From the IMG/VR virus record IMGVR_UViG_3300042731_004976, positions 103,993 to 167,992 of that record: a stretch of 64,000 nucleotides of DNA. One strand, 5' to 3'. Shown here in pieces: positions 1 to 8,091 of this stretch; the stretch's first letter is position 1; the number at the start of each line of letters is the position of its first letter. A program made the translations under genes and the position numbers. The notes under the pieces were generated by a model. That model did no database searches, had not been told where the DNA came from, and saw only the letters and a list, made by a program, of their open reading frames with translations. This stretch comes from a virus.

Positions 1-1
1 C

Positions 2-304
2 ATCGAGAAGATCGCTGAGTACGTGGACGCTCGTTCGAAGGAATGGATCAGGTTGTACGGTCCGGAGATGGTCAGGCGTCAGCGCCGGGCCAAGTGGGGC
101 GTGGTTGCCAAGACGCTTCGGGAGAAGCACCCTGAGGCAGCGAAGCGCGCTACGACCTTCGAGGGATGCTCCAAGGGGATCCGTGCGCACTTCGTGCTCG
201 ACCGCAAGGAGGCCGATGCGGTGCTCGTCCTGTTGGAGACCTTCGCCAAACAGAAGGAGAAGGCGGCCAAGAAGGCGAAGCCCTCACCCGCTCCTGTAGC
301 TTGA
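2..304 (+). CDS. Hypothetical basic protein, 5' end outside window
   Basis: The frame is open to the left edge of the window, so the true start may lie outside; an internal GTG at 23 is the first visible start. The protein is rich in Lys and Arg and ends in a Lys/Ala/Pro tail, which suggests nucleic-acid binding. Its stop codon overlaps the -35 of the next promoter. No family was recognised. Confidence 0.6.
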   Translation: MEKIAEYVDARSKEWIRLYGPEMVRRQRRAKWGVVAKTLREKHPEAAKRATTFEGCSKGIRAHFVLDRKEADAVLVLLETFAKQKEKAAKKAKPSPAPVA

Positions 305-329
305 CTATCGCCCGGCTTACTGATAGGTA
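301..329 (+). promoter_or_regulatory. Class I promoter
   Basis: TTGACT at 301-306, a 17-bp spacer starting ATCG, and TAGGTA at 324-329. The ATG at 338 is 9 nt after the -10, so the mRNA would be nearly leaderless. Confidence 0.65.
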
Positions 330-337
330 GCTCAGGC

Positions 338-868
338 ATGAATGAACTACTAGAGAAAGCAAGAGCCTTCGCGGAGAAGGCGCATGGTGACCAGAAGTAC
401 GGTAAGCAGCCGTACATGGTTCACGTAGACGCGGTGGCAGGTGTTCTGCTTCAGCGTTTTCAGGGACCGGAGGCGGATAAGGAGGAGATCCAGGAACTGA
501 TCGCGGCTGCTTATCTGCACGACACCCTGGAGGACACGGACACCACGAGGGAAGACCTCGTGCGTGAGTTCGGCGACGCCGTCGCCATGCTCGTGGACGC
601 TGTGACTGATGGTAAGGGGAAGAATCGAAAGGAGCGCAAGCAGCGTCCCTACAAGTTGATCCCAATGGTCCGTTGGTCCCTCTTCCTCAAGCTGGCGGAC
701 CGCGTAGCGAATGTGGAGGCCGCGAAGGCCGAGGGTCGTGAAGACCTCGTGGCCATGTACCGCAAAGAGCAGCCGGAGTTCCAGTTTCGGCTGTTGGACT
801 CAGCCAATTCGATTGGAGAGCAGGCGCTGTTCAGTCGCTTGAATCGCCTTCTGGAGACGGAGGAGTGA
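338..868 (+). CDS. RelA/SpoT-type HD hydrolase (MESH1-like)
   Basis: A stand-alone HD-domain hydrolase of 176 aa, the length of small alarmone hydrolases and MESH1. Visible motifs are HGDQKYGKQPYMVHV near residue 16, the metal-binding HDTLEDTDTT near residue 67, and KLADRVANVEAA near residue 112. The family removes pyrophosphate from (p)ppGpp; MESH1 members also dephosphorylate NADPH. The phage version could blunt the stringent response or act on nicotinamide nucleotides, fitting other genes here. No synthetase domain is present. It is first in a leaderless operon. Confidence 0.85.
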   Translation: MNELLEKARAFAEKAHGDQKYGKQPYMVHVDAVAGVLLQRFQGPEADKEEIQELIAAAYLHDTLEDTDTTREDLVREFGDAVAMLVDAVTDGKGKNRKERKQRPYKLIPMVRWSLFLKLADRVANVEAAKAEGREDLVAMYRKEQPEFQFRLLDSANSIGEQALFSRLNRLLETEE

Positions 869-1080
869 CGAACGCTGAGTTGGGCCTGGCACGTTGGTTC
901 GCCGACAAGGTAGCAACCGAAGCGAGGCTGCCGAAGTACGTTCAGCGCGAGGTGCTTGGCATGGGCTTTGAGCCTGAGACCGGTGCCCTGCGCGTCAAGC
1001 TACGTCAGGTGTCGGAGGACGGAACCGAGAAGGAAACGTCCTTCCGTTTCGTCCCCGAGCTGGATTGGAGGAAAGGGTAG
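865..1080 (+). CDS. Hypothetical protein
   Basis: A 71-aa protein starting at GTG, overlapping the preceding stop by 4 bp, so translation is probably coupled. It is predicted soluble with alternating charges. No family was recognised. Confidence 0.65.
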   Translation: MTNAELGLARWFADKVATEARLPKYVQREVLGMGFEPETGALRVKLRQVSEDGTEKETSFRFVPELDWRKG

Positions 1081-1217
1081 TGAACTTCGTGATCTTCGGT
1101 GTGCCGGTGCACTTCTGTCAGCAAGAGCTAGCAGCGATGATGGCCGCTCTTCCTTTTGCGGGTGTGATCGTGGCTCGGGTTCGTACGTGGTGGAGGAGTC
1201 GGTGGGAACGAACCTGA
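1080..1217 (+). CDS. Small membrane-type protein
   Basis: A 45-aa reading frame from GTG, overlapping the previous stop by one base and the next gene by 16 bp. It has a hydrophobic stretch followed by an Arg/Trp-rich tail, as in small membrane proteins. It fills an otherwise empty gap. Confidence 0.4.
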   Translation: MNFVIFGVPVHFCQQELAAMMAALPFAGVIVARVRTWWRSRWERT

Positions 1218-1633
1218 ACCTGTGCAAAGAATGGGGCGCGCCTGTGGAGGTGGAATGCCCTTCCTGCCATGCGCTGACGTACACCCCGTTCGAGGAGTAC
1301 GATGTGGAGGTCGCGCGACAGGTAGGGGACAACTTGTACGAGCTACCCACGCTGTGCATGCACTGCGAGCACGAGTGGAACTTCGTATGGGCTCCCATCC
1401 AAAAAGACTCTTTGATGATGGACGAGGACACCAAGCGTCGAGCGATTTACGGACTCGGTCTGCGTGCGATTCGGTACTACGTAGACACCGGGATCTGTGT
1501 GTTCTGTGAACCTGAGGGCGATACGCACGAAGAGCACTGCAATCTCGGTGAGCTGGTAGACGCTCTCCCGAGTGAGGAGCGCATTTGGGCGAAGGCGGAG
1601 CAGCACGCGAACGAGCGGTCGGAAGAGGACTGA
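1202..1633 (+). CDS. Zinc-ribbon-like protein
   Basis: A 143-aa protein. The GTG at 1202 is chosen because GGAGG lies 7 nt upstream; a longer frame exists but has no ribosome site. CPSC (residue 20) and CMHC (residue 52) suggest one zinc site, and a CVFC pair follows. Function unknown. Confidence 0.6.
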   Translation: MGTNLNLCKEWGAPVEVECPSCHALTYTPFEEYDVEVARQVGDNLYELPTLCMHCEHEWNFVWAPIQKDSLMMDEDTKRRAIYGLGLRAIRYYVDTGICVFCEPEGDTHEEHCNLGELVDALPSEERIWAKAEQHANERSEED

Positions 1634-1911
1634 TGCGTAACCCGTTCGAATTCAATCCGGTCCGGCTTCCTCCTGGAAGCCTGCGCCACGTCGGTTCCTA
1701 CAAGGGGCGGGACGGCAAGGTGCTCAAGATCATGCGGTACCCGACCGCGTGGGATCCGAACGACGACGGTCCCGTGGGTTGGGAGCAAGACTGGAGCCCC
1801 CTCCCTATGGGAGAGATCAAACGTGAGCCCATGAAGGTGCCGACCGGCGGCCTCTTCTACCTGGACTACAAGTACGAAAAGGACTCCCGTGGAAAAGCAG
1901 ATACTGAATAG
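1633..1911 (+). CDS. Hypothetical protein
   Basis: A 92-aa protein with its ATG overlapping the previous stop. It is rich in Pro, Gly and Trp and shows no transmembrane segment or known motif. Its 3' end overlaps the next gene by 23 bp. Confidence 0.6.
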   Translation: MRNPFEFNPVRLPPGSLRHVGSYKGRDGKVLKIMRYPTAWDPNDDGPVGWEQDWSPLPMGEIKREPMKVPTGGLFYLDYKYEKDSRGKADTE

Positions 1912-2074
1912 AACCGAAACCCTGGCCCTCATGCGCGTTCTCCAAGTGGGGCTCGACACCCCGGGGGCTCCGCCTCTGTCGGATCACGAGCGTCGAACAG
2001 CAGAAGCGGCGGGCGGTAAGATCGCTCAGCTCTTCATGGTGGCGAACAGCGTGGAGATCTCCGAGGGCTTGTGA
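1889..2074 (+). CDS. Hypothetical small protein
   Basis: A 61-aa, mostly helical protein starting at GTG inside the previous gene. It overlaps the next start by 4 bp, which supports its place in the operon. No family recognised. Confidence 0.55.
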   Translation: MEKQILNRTETLALMRVLQVGLDTPGAPPLSDHERRTAEAAGGKIAQLFMVANSVEISEGL

Positions 2075-2559
2075 TGGAGGACGGTCGGCACGACCCTCCT
2101 TCCGAACGGGAGCTGCGGGAGTGGGAGACGCTGCGTTCCTACAGCGATCCGGGTCCGGAGGTGGTTCGAAGGATCGTGCGTACTGCCTTCCCTGTTCTCT
2201 TGGACAACCGCAACCGCTTGGCCGAAGAGGTCGAGCGCTTGAAGGAGACCTATGTTCCGCAGGACGTAGCGGCGGAGTGCATCGAGCGTTTGAAGAAAGC
2301 TCTAGACGGTCCTCCCGAGGAGCAAGCCAATACGCTCTGGGACATGGTACACGAGGTCTGCGAGCGCTACGAACGGATGTTCGGGTTTTTCGCTCATCAG
2401 TCTTTCGATCTCGACGACGACCCGAACATCACTTGCGTGTTCTGCGGCAAGGAGGGTTGCGACGCTTCTTTCGTTACTCGGGCTGGAGGAGTGACCGCGG
2501 GCCACGGGCTTCACATCGACTGCCGCAAGGCTGCTAGGAAGCTGCTGAGGTTGTGGTGA
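2071..2559 (+). CDS. Hypothetical protein with C-terminal Cys motif
   Basis: A 162-aa protein (GTG 2071, or ATG 2074). The N-terminal half is charged and helical. Near residue 122 is CVFCGKEGCDASF, and near residue 150 HIDC, which together could bind zinc. Function unknown. Confidence 0.6.
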   Translation: MMEDGRHDPPSERELREWETLRSYSDPGPEVVRRIVRTAFPVLLDNRNRLAEEVERLKETYVPQDVAAECIERLKKALDGPPEEQANTLWDMVHEVCERYERMFGFFAHQSFDLDDDPNITCVFCGKEGCDASFVTRAGGVTAGHGLHIDCRKAARKLLRLW

Positions 2560-2831
2560 TAGGTCCCTGCGTAGGCTCTGGATACTGCTGCAAGAAGGCG
2601 CCCTGCGGATACGGGGAGCCAGACGAGACGGGAGGCTGCCGGTTCCTCGTGGTGTGGGATCAAAACGAGACGAAGACAGAGCGCTATCGCTGTGGGAAGT
2701 ACGAGGAGATCCAAGATCTCCCCGGGGCTGACCTCATGCCTGCCTTTGGTGCGGGTTGTTGCTCCTCGTTTTTCAACGAGCGGCGAGATGCTGTTCTCAT
2801 CGAGCTTCGAACACCGCGAAAGGTTGGCTGA
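2553..2831 (+). CDS. Cys-rich hypothetical protein
   Basis: A 92-aa protein (GTG start) with seven or more cysteines, including GYCCKKAPCGYG near residue 10 and GAGCCSSFF near residue 68. This resembles the YkgJ-type metal-cluster family, but that is only a guess from the cysteine pattern. Confidence 0.55.
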   Translation: MVIGPCVGSGYCCKKAPCGYGEPDETGGCRFLVVWDQNETKTERYRCGKYEEIQDLPGADLMPAFGAGCCSSFFNERRDAVLIELRTPRKVG

Positions 2832-3011
2832 ATGGTTCGGGTTACTTGTGAACGTTGTGGGGTCCGTTGGGATGTGGACACGAGCCGCTTCGGCGCGGAA
2901 CCTGTGGAACACACTTGCCCTGCTTGTTCGAGAGCCCTCGACACGCTCCCTGTGTTCCTTTTCTACATCGTCCTCGGTATCGCGTTTTTCGCCCTATGCG
3001 CGGCTCTCTAG
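2832..3011 (+). CDS. Zinc-ribbon membrane protein
   Basis: A 59-aa protein starting directly after the previous stop. CERCG and CPAC form a zinc ribbon in the first 35 residues, and residues 40-59 form one hydrophobic helix at the C-terminus. Its end overlaps the convergent spermidine synthase gene by 18 bp. Confidence 0.6.
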   Translation: MVRVTCERCGVRWDVDTSRFGAEPVEHTCPACSRALDTLPVFLFYIVLGIAFFALCAAL

Positions 3012-3956
3012 CAAGCTCTCCGGAGCTTCGACGTGTTGCAAAGTCCTAGCGTCGTCCTTGTTGATCAGGTCCGGACGCTTCTTCTCGTACATCGCTCGGA
3101 GTTGCGGGGGTAGCCACGTCATTGCCGTGAATCCTTGGGCGTCGAACCAGGGGAAGGGCTTCTTCGATTCACGGAGGCGATGCTCGATTCCTACCGGGAG
3201 TTTTCCGTTATCCCGCATGTTGAGCGGCTGTCCGCTCGCGACGATGAAGCCCCATGTACTCATGAAGCTGCTGATGCCGACTCGATACGGCATCGTGTGA
3301 GGGAACACGCTGCGCACGGTTTCGTAGAGCGTGTGGAAATTGTCCCCTTCCTTGCCCATGAACTCGCCAGCCTGCATGGCGAAAACTCCCCCGTCTGCTA
3401 GGCGCCTTCGGACGAGCCAGAAGAACTCCTGCGTGTACCCTCGTTGCGACTCGGCGCATGAAGCAGGGTCTCCCAGGTCTAGGATGATCACGTCGAACTG
3501 ATACTCGCCCTCGTAGTCCAAGGCCGTTCGAATGTCGTGGTGCAGTACCGTCACCCGTGGATCCTCGAAGGCGCCCTGATGCCACTCCGGAAGATGCTCC
3601 TTGCACGCAGCGACTACGCGCGCGTCTATGTCGATCATTGCTACGTGTCTGATGTCCGAATGCTTCAAGACCTCGCGCAGCGTAGCTCCTTCAGCGCCTC
3701 CGCCGATGAGCACTCGCTCGGGACGCATGTGTAGAAACATGCCAGGATGCACCAAGGCCGAATGATACAAGCCCTCGTCCACAGCTGCGCTGTTCAACAC
3801 CTGGTCCAGGAAGAGTGCCTTGCCGAACGCTTTCGTCTCAACGATGAGCACATGCTGGTAGGGCGTCTGCTCTACGTGGCGAACGACGTCCCCTATTTCG
3901 ATGATGGTCTCCACTCCCGTAAGGGCCCCCGTCGGGTCCGTCACATGCCTTGCCAT
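2994..3956 (-). CDS. speE: Spermidine/polyamine synthase
   Basis: A 320-aa aminopropyltransferase of the spermidine synthase family, which moves the aminopropyl group from decarboxylated AdoMet to putrescine or a related amine. The nucleotide-binding motif GGGAEGATLREVL, the acidic DID after it, and an LDLGDP segment are all present, and DEGLYHSALVHPG matches the substrate region. The start at 3956 was chosen over a longer frame because the family N-terminus begins there. It is a lone minus-strand gene facing away from its neighbours. Phage polyamine synthesis may help balance DNA charge or change host metabolism. Confidence 0.85.
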   Translation of the reverse strand: MARHVTDPTGALTGVETIIEIGDVVRHVEQTPYQHVLIVETKAFGKALFLDQVLNSAAVDEGLYHSALVHPGMFLHMRPERVLIGGGAEGATLREVLKHSDIRHVAMIDIDARVVAACKEHLPEWHQGAFEDPRVTVLHHDIRTALDYEGEYQFDVIILDLGDPASCAESQRGYTQEFFWLVRRRLADGGVFAMQAGEFMGKEGDNFHTLYETVRSVFPHTMPYRVGISSFMSTWGFIVASGQPLNMRDNGKLPVGIEHRLRESKKPFPWFDAQGFTAMTWLPPQLRAMYEKKRPDLINKDDARTLQHVEAPESLLESRA

Positions 3957-3962
3957 TCCCCT

Positions 3963-3991
3963 ATGGTCTAGCCGTCCGCCGCAGGCGACAA
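3963..3991 (-). promoter_or_regulatory. Possible class I promoter for speE
   Basis: On the minus strand, TTGTCG (3986-3991), a 17-bp spacer and GACCAT (3963-3968). The ATG follows after 6 nt, the spacing seen at other class I sites. Both hexamers match poorly, so this is tentative. Confidence 0.3.
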
Positions 3992-4047
3992 CCCCTTCTG
4001 TGCAATGTAGGTGAAGGTAGGGAACGGATCTTTTTTCTCTCCTCTTC

Positions 4048-4076
4048 TTGACTATCCCTAATCTATGCGATAGGGT
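4048..4076 (+). promoter_or_regulatory. Class I promoter
   Basis: TTGACT at 4048-4053, a 17-bp spacer starting ATCC, TAGGGT at 4071-4076. The ATG at 4083 is exactly 7 nt after the -10: predicted leaderless. Confidence 0.75.
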
Positions 4077-4082
4077 TAGAGC

Positions 4083-4451
4083 ATGAAGGAAGAGCAAGGC
4101 CCCAAGGCCACGAAGAAACAGGGACAATCCTCCAAGCACTCCGCTGCGAGCATTCGCGATCTTCTTCTGAAGAGCGACAAGGCCGTGGAGCGGGCGCTGG
4201 TGGCGATCTACGCTCGCCAGACTGCGGACGAGAAGCAATCGCACGTGACCAAGCACACGAACAACGTCGGCTTCAACAAGCCGGACTCGAACTACTGCAC
4301 CTATCTCGCGAAGTGGTGCCTCAAGGGCAAGTCCCTCTCAGGCAAGCACCTTCAGCAGGGCCGTGCTCGGGTGCTCAAATACGCGGGGCAGCTCGCGGCC
4401 ATCGCCAACGCCAAGGAAGCGGCCAAGGTCGCTCAGAAGGTGGCTGCGTGA
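4083..4451 (+). CDS. Conserved phage protein, unknown function
   Basis: A 122-aa basic protein. The central pattern IRDLLLKSDKAVERALVAIY, then RQTADEK and NNVGFN, matches a small family I recall from many phages; no function is known to me. Lys-rich ends suggest nucleic-acid contact. First gene after a leaderless promoter. Confidence 0.7.
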   Translation: MKEEQGPKATKKQGQSSKHSAASIRDLLLKSDKAVERALVAIYARQTADEKQSHVTKHTNNVGFNKPDSNYCTYLAKWCLKGKSLSGKHLQQGRARVLKYAGQLAAIANAKEAAKVAQKVAA

Positions 4452-4735
4452 GCTTCGATTCTGACCTCCCTCCGAACGTCGTTCTCGTGCGCATCATCTT
4501 CGAGGAAGAGTACTTCCTTGGCGGTGCCTACGAGGTGACCGAGGACGAGTGGTCCAAGCTGATTGTTTCGGCAGTCCAGCGCAAGGATGGTGCCTACGAG
4601 GGGCGGACGGTGAACAGTCGATTGCTCGACATGATCACGGATCGCGAAGACGTTGGTCCCCTCTACACTTCAGGAGACGTGATCGCCATCGAGCGCTGCG
4701 TGTCCTTCATCGACTTGAACAGAAACGTATACTGA
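4448..4735 (+). CDS. Hypothetical protein
   Basis: A 95-aa acidic protein from GTG, coupled to the previous gene by a GTGA overlap. It has alternating strands and helices and no recognisable motif. Confidence 0.6.
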   Translation: MSFDSDLPPNVVLVRIIFEEEYFLGGAYEVTEDEWSKLIVSAVQRKDGAYEGRTVNSRLLDMITDREDVGPLYTSGDVIAIERCVSFIDLNRNVY

Positions 4736-4790
4736 AAACAATTCCCATACGTGCGGCAGAGCCGCTGACGTCGGAAAGGTTGAAAAGGAA

Positions 4791-5756
4791 ATGTGGGTAT
4801 TCACTACGATCGGGTTCTTTAGCATTGTCGCGGACCGCTACGACAAGGAAGGGCGTCGTCTCATGGTCCGAGCGCGCGCCAAGAAGGATTTGGAGCGACT
4901 CCAGAAGCAGTACCTACACGATCTCACCATCGTGGACAGTACGAGAGAGCAGTTCCAAGTCAAGGACGGCAAGGGAGGTCACTACTACCGAAGCTCGGAC
5001 TATCCCTACCGGGCGTTTGTCACTCGGCGTGCGTTGGCCAATGCGATGCGCCGCATGGTCATGGACCTGGTGTACACGAACTTCAAGAGCGAGGTGATGA
5101 AGATCGACGGCTCCGTTCGTGAGGGCGTCTACATGGACGTGTGGAGCACGATGCGTGCGGCGGAGGACAAGGGGAAGCTCAACGGCACCTACAAGCCCCG
5201 TCCCTTCAAGAGTTACAGCGGCGGTAGGAGCAGCAGCCAGCTCTCCTTCGGCGACACGCGCTACGACCTTCCTCCGTCTCTCATGGATCACTTCATGGGC
5301 GGGGGCAACGAGCCGGAGCTAGATCCCGAGGAGGAAGAAGCGTTCCTTGCCGAGCACCCGGAGATGGCTGACCCTTTCTTCTGGAGGGACGGCGAGGGGC
5401 ACACAAGCGACGACGCCGATCCCGACGACGAAGACGAGGAACGAAGGGCCATCGAGGAGGAAGCGGCATCTGACGCTCCCATGGAGTTCGATTCGATCGA
5501 AGACGTGCTTGCTCACTTCCGCACCGAAGGTCTGGACGATGGAGAGTCCCTCTTGCCCTCCAAGGCGGCCGAGCTTCCCACGGACGGACGTTCGTCCTGG
5601 ATCGATACCACCGGAGGTTTGGTGCCCCTGGTGGACCTATCCGAACCCAAGGAGCCTGAAACATCGGAGCCTCCCCCGAGCCCCAAGAAGCCGAACCCCA
5701 AGAGCAAGAAGACGGGTAGGAAGGCGAAGAACAAGGGCAAGGGGAAGAAGAAGTAG
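4791..5756 (+). CDS. Conserved phage N-domain with acidic linker and basic tail
   Basis: A 321-aa protein. Residues 1-110 (MWVFTTIGFFSIVADR onward, with VRARAKKDLERLQ and SSDYPYRAFV) match a widespread small family of unknown role that normally ends at about 100-120 aa. Here it is followed by a long Asp/Glu-rich region (residues 175-240) and a Lys-rich tail (residues 295-321). The charged tail may bind nucleic acid. Confidence 0.65.
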   Translation: MWVFTTIGFFSIVADRYDKEGRRLMVRARAKKDLERLQKQYLHDLTIVDSTREQFQVKDGKGGHYYRSSDYPYRAFVTRRALANAMRRMVMDLVYTNFKSEVMKIDGSVREGVYMDVWSTMRAAEDKGKLNGTYKPRPFKSYSGGRSSSQLSFGDTRYDLPPSLMDHFMGGGNEPELDPEEEEAFLAEHPEMADPFFWRDGEGHTSDDADPDDEDEERRAIEEEAASDAPMEFDSIEDVLAHFRTEGLDDGESLLPSKAAELPTDGRSSWIDTTGGLVPLVDLSEPKEPETSEPPPSPKKPNPKSKKTGRKAKNKGKGKKK

Positions 5757-5766
5757 CGCCGGTTTT

Positions 5767-5795
5767 TTGGCCATCCTCTTTCTGACTGGTAAGGT
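5767..5795 (+). promoter_or_regulatory. Class I promoter
   Basis: TTGGCC at 5767-5772, a 17-bp spacer starting ATCC, TAAGGT at 5790-5795. The ATG at 5802 is 7 nt after the -10: predicted leaderless. Confidence 0.6.
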
Positions 5796-5801
5796 TGAAA
5801 C

Positions 5802-6458
5802 ATGCAGACCTACGTGATTTATGCAAACCACGATGCTATGACCGAAGAGCAGCGCGCTCTTGCTTCCTCGGGGAGAACGTTCGTCGACCCAGATCTATAC
5901 GACGTCGTCTTCTCCGAGGAGGACTCGGGAGGGCTCACCCCACCCTTCTACGGCGCTCAGGTGTTGGCCGCCTTCAATGTGCACGGTGGTATGCACGAGC
6001 GCTTGGGGCTTCGGAAGCTCGGCCCCGGAGACTGTGTGGGTGTGGGGGCTCATCTACTAGCTTGTGACGAGGACCTACTCTGGTTCCCAGTTCCCAACGG
6101 AGACACCCTGCTCCATCTGATCAAGAAGAAGTGCATTCGGGTGGTGCGTAAGGCCCCGGGAAAGGATCCGGAGGTCATCCATACGTTTCGAACGCTTGCG
6201 AACCTCCAAGCCCTGGTTGACGGTCCCATCGAGATGTATCGCTTTGGCGATCAGTACCGAGTCGTGGTGTCTGAAATGGGGAACGCGCTCCCTGCGAACT
6301 ACTCCGAGAACATAGTGCTGTCCTCCGTGGCTCCTTATCCCCTTCGAGGTACGATCATCGTTGCCCGAGAAGGGGGTTGTGAGCTGGTCGACATGACCGA
6401 GGATGAAGCAGCACATGTCGTGGAGGTCCTCACTCGCTCAGGAAGGAAGGCATCATGA
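5802..6458 (+). CDS. DUF3846-like protein
   Basis: A 218-aa protein. The C-terminal half (from about residue 113) resembles DUF3846: an RFGDQYRVVVSE strand pair followed by a PLRGTIIVAREG strand pair. The N-terminal half is a second mixed domain I do not recognise. Such proteins are common near phage replication and anti-restriction genes, but the role is unknown. Confidence 0.55.
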   Translation: MQTYVIYANHDAMTEEQRALASSGRTFVDPDLYDVVFSEEDSGGLTPPFYGAQVLAAFNVHGGMHERLGLRKLGPGDCVGVGAHLLACDEDLLWFPVPNGDTLLHLIKKKCIRVVRKAPGKDPEVIHTFRTLANLQALVDGPIEMYRFGDQYRVVVSEMGNALPANYSENIVLSSVAPYPLRGTIIVAREGGCELVDMTEDEAAHVVEVLTRSGRKAS

Positions 6459-6640
6459 AAGATCGAACCTTGTTGGTTCTGGGGGTCCTTGCGGTTTGGG
6501 CTTTTCACCAGACCGCGGAAGTACAGGCGGCCCCCAACCCGCCTCCGTCGAGTTTCGCTTCGCGGCAGACGAGGGCGTTGGAAGAGATCGCCACACAGCT
6601 CAAGAAGCTGAACACGGAGATGGGCAAATGCAGACGCTGA
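6455..6640 (+). CDS. Small exported protein
   Basis: A 61-aa protein with a signal peptide: KDR, a hydrophobic core at residues 5-18, and a likely cleavage after VQA (residue 25). The mature part is a short charged helix. It overlaps the next gene (a lipoprotein) by 13 bp; the pair may act together at the cell envelope. Confidence 0.6.
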   Translation: MKDRTLLVLGVLAVWAFHQTAEVQAAPNPPPSSFASRQTRALEEIATQLKKLNTEMGKCRR

Positions 6641-7851
6641 TCCTTTTGTTGGGGCTGCTGTTCCTCGGGGCTTGCGGAAGCGCCGACCAACCGAGCCCAT
6701 TTTCTGACCTCTCAGCTCCCGACAGTTCCTTTGGGGGCTCCCCGGGAGTCAGCGGTGGGGCTCAAGGAGAAAGTGGCTCTGGAGGCATCTCAGGGGCCGG
6801 AACAGGGGGTTCGGCCGGAGCCCTCGCGGAGCCCCTCGATGCAGGCGCTGATGCCCCGGTCTTTTGGGATGCTACGGTTGTGGATGGTTCCTCTTCGGAT
6901 GGGGCTGTAGACGGCTCCCTAGGCGGCTTTGGAAGCTTCGGAGGCGGAGGGTCGTCTGGTTCCGCAGGAGCGCTCTCGGGCGGTTCTGGGGGCTCTGGAG
7001 GGGACTCTGGCGCGGGTGCTGGGGGTCTGGGAGGGTCTGCTGGTTCTGGAGGGCTTGGGGCTTCTGGGGCTTCTGGGGGTACCGGGGGTGTAGCCGGAAC
7101 CGGAGGCGGCGGGTCCGGAGGTCTTGGGGGCTCCGGAGGTCAGGCACCGAACTGCGTCCAGGACCAGTTCAACAACCAGTGCCGGGATTCTGCGGAGAAC
7201 GACGGTTGGCTCCAGACCGACAAGCTGGGCAAGTGCTTCCAAGATCGATGCTGTAGCGGCTGTACGGAGGGCGGGGTCGTGAACGGCACATCGTGCGAGC
7301 CAGGAACCTCGTTGCGAGCGTGCGGGTATGGGGGGCTTGCGTGCGAGGACTGCGAGGACTTCAACGAGTGCACCGACGATGCATGCGTTGGAGGAACCCT
7401 CTGCTCGAACCAGGGCAAGATCGATGTGGCTTGCACGAGCATCAGTTCCACGGGCAAAGGCGTGTGCAAAGCGCAGATAGGAGGAAGTTACGGATGCATC
7501 CCATGCGGAGGCATCGCCGAGCTGTGCTGCGTCGGAGACACGTGTGACAGCGGCCTGAGTTGTGTCAACGATCGATGCAAGGCGCCTTGTGGCAACAGTG
7601 GTGAGGTGTGCTGCTCTGGCAGCTACTGCAACACGGGACTGTTCTGTCAGAGCGGGACGTGCGAGGCCCCGCCGTCGTGCGGGGGACTCAACGAAGCATG
7701 CTGCGCTACGGGATCCCAGTGCAAGAGTTCGCTGAGCGCCTGTGTCAACGGCGTGTGTATCTCTTGCGGCAATCCCAATGGTCCCTGTTGTCCGGGCGCG
7801 GTCTGTACTAGTGGGTACTTTTGCATCGGAGGCTCGTGCGGTACGAGGTGA
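6628..7851 (+). CDS. Gly/Ser-rich, Cys-rich lipoprotein
   Basis: A 407-aa predicted lipoprotein. The start at 6628 gives a signal peptide ending in lipobox LGAC (Cys at residue 15). Residues 20-170 are a low-complexity Gly/Ser/Ala region; residues 175-407 hold over 40 cysteines in short repeats such as GEVCCSGSYCNTG. This plan is typical of secreted lipoproteins of Myxococcota, so the gene may come from such a host and may coat or alter the surface of the infected cell. Function not known. Confidence 0.7.
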   Translation: MQTLILLLGLLFLGACGSADQPSPFSDLSAPDSSFGGSPGVSGGAQGESGSGGISGAGTGGSAGALAEPLDAGADAPVFWDATVVDGSSSDGAVDGSLGGFGSFGGGGSSGSAGALSGGSGGSGGDSGAGAGGLGGSAGSGGLGASGASGGTGGVAGTGGGGSGGLGGSGGQAPNCVQDQFNNQCRDSAENDGWLQTDKLGKCFQDRCCSGCTEGGVVNGTSCEPGTSLRACGYGGLACEDCEDFNECTDDACVGGTLCSNQGKIDVACTSISSTGKGVCKAQIGGSYGCIPCGGIAELCCVGDTCDSGLSCVNDRCKAPCGNSGEVCCSGSYCNTGLFCQSGTCEAPPSCGGLNEACCATGSQCKSSLSACVNGVCISCGNPNGPCCPGAVCTSGYFCIGGSCGTR

Positions 7852-7855
7852 TGTC

Positions 7856-8035
7856 ATGTCCCGCTGCCCCGTCTGTTTGAATCCCCAGGCATCATCCAAG
7901 AGCAAGTCCTCAGAGAGGGAACGCATGGAGCGCAACCTTGCTGCATTGAAACGCGAAGAGGAAGCGCTCCAGAAGAAGTTGCACGACAACTTGGTCAGGC
8001 AGCATCGGCTCGAAGCGGTGCTGAAGGACGCTTGA
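7856..8035 (+). CDS. Small CxxC coiled-coil protein
   Basis: A 59-aa protein. It begins MSRCPVC, giving one CxxC pair, and continues as a charged coiled-coil-like helix to the end. Its stop lies in the -35 of the next promoter. Confidence 0.5.
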   Translation: MSRCPVCLNPQASSKSKSSERERMERNLAALKREEEALQKKLHDNLVRQHRLEAVLKDA

Positions 8036-8060
8036 CTATCCGTTCTCTTAGAGGTATAGC
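8032..8060 (+). promoter_or_regulatory. Class I promoter
   Basis: TTGACT at 8032-8037, a 17-bp spacer starting ATCC, TATAGC at 8055-8060. A 15-codon mini-ORF (8070-8117) begins 10 nt after the -10 and overlaps the start of the next gene. Confidence 0.65.
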
Positions 8061-8091
8061 AACGACTTTATGAACGAGAAAAGGATTTCGA

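Noticed and set aside
2692-3300. Long plus-strand frame opposite the speE gene
   Set aside because: It is the shadow of a well-supported spermidine synthase on the other strand and has no start signal.
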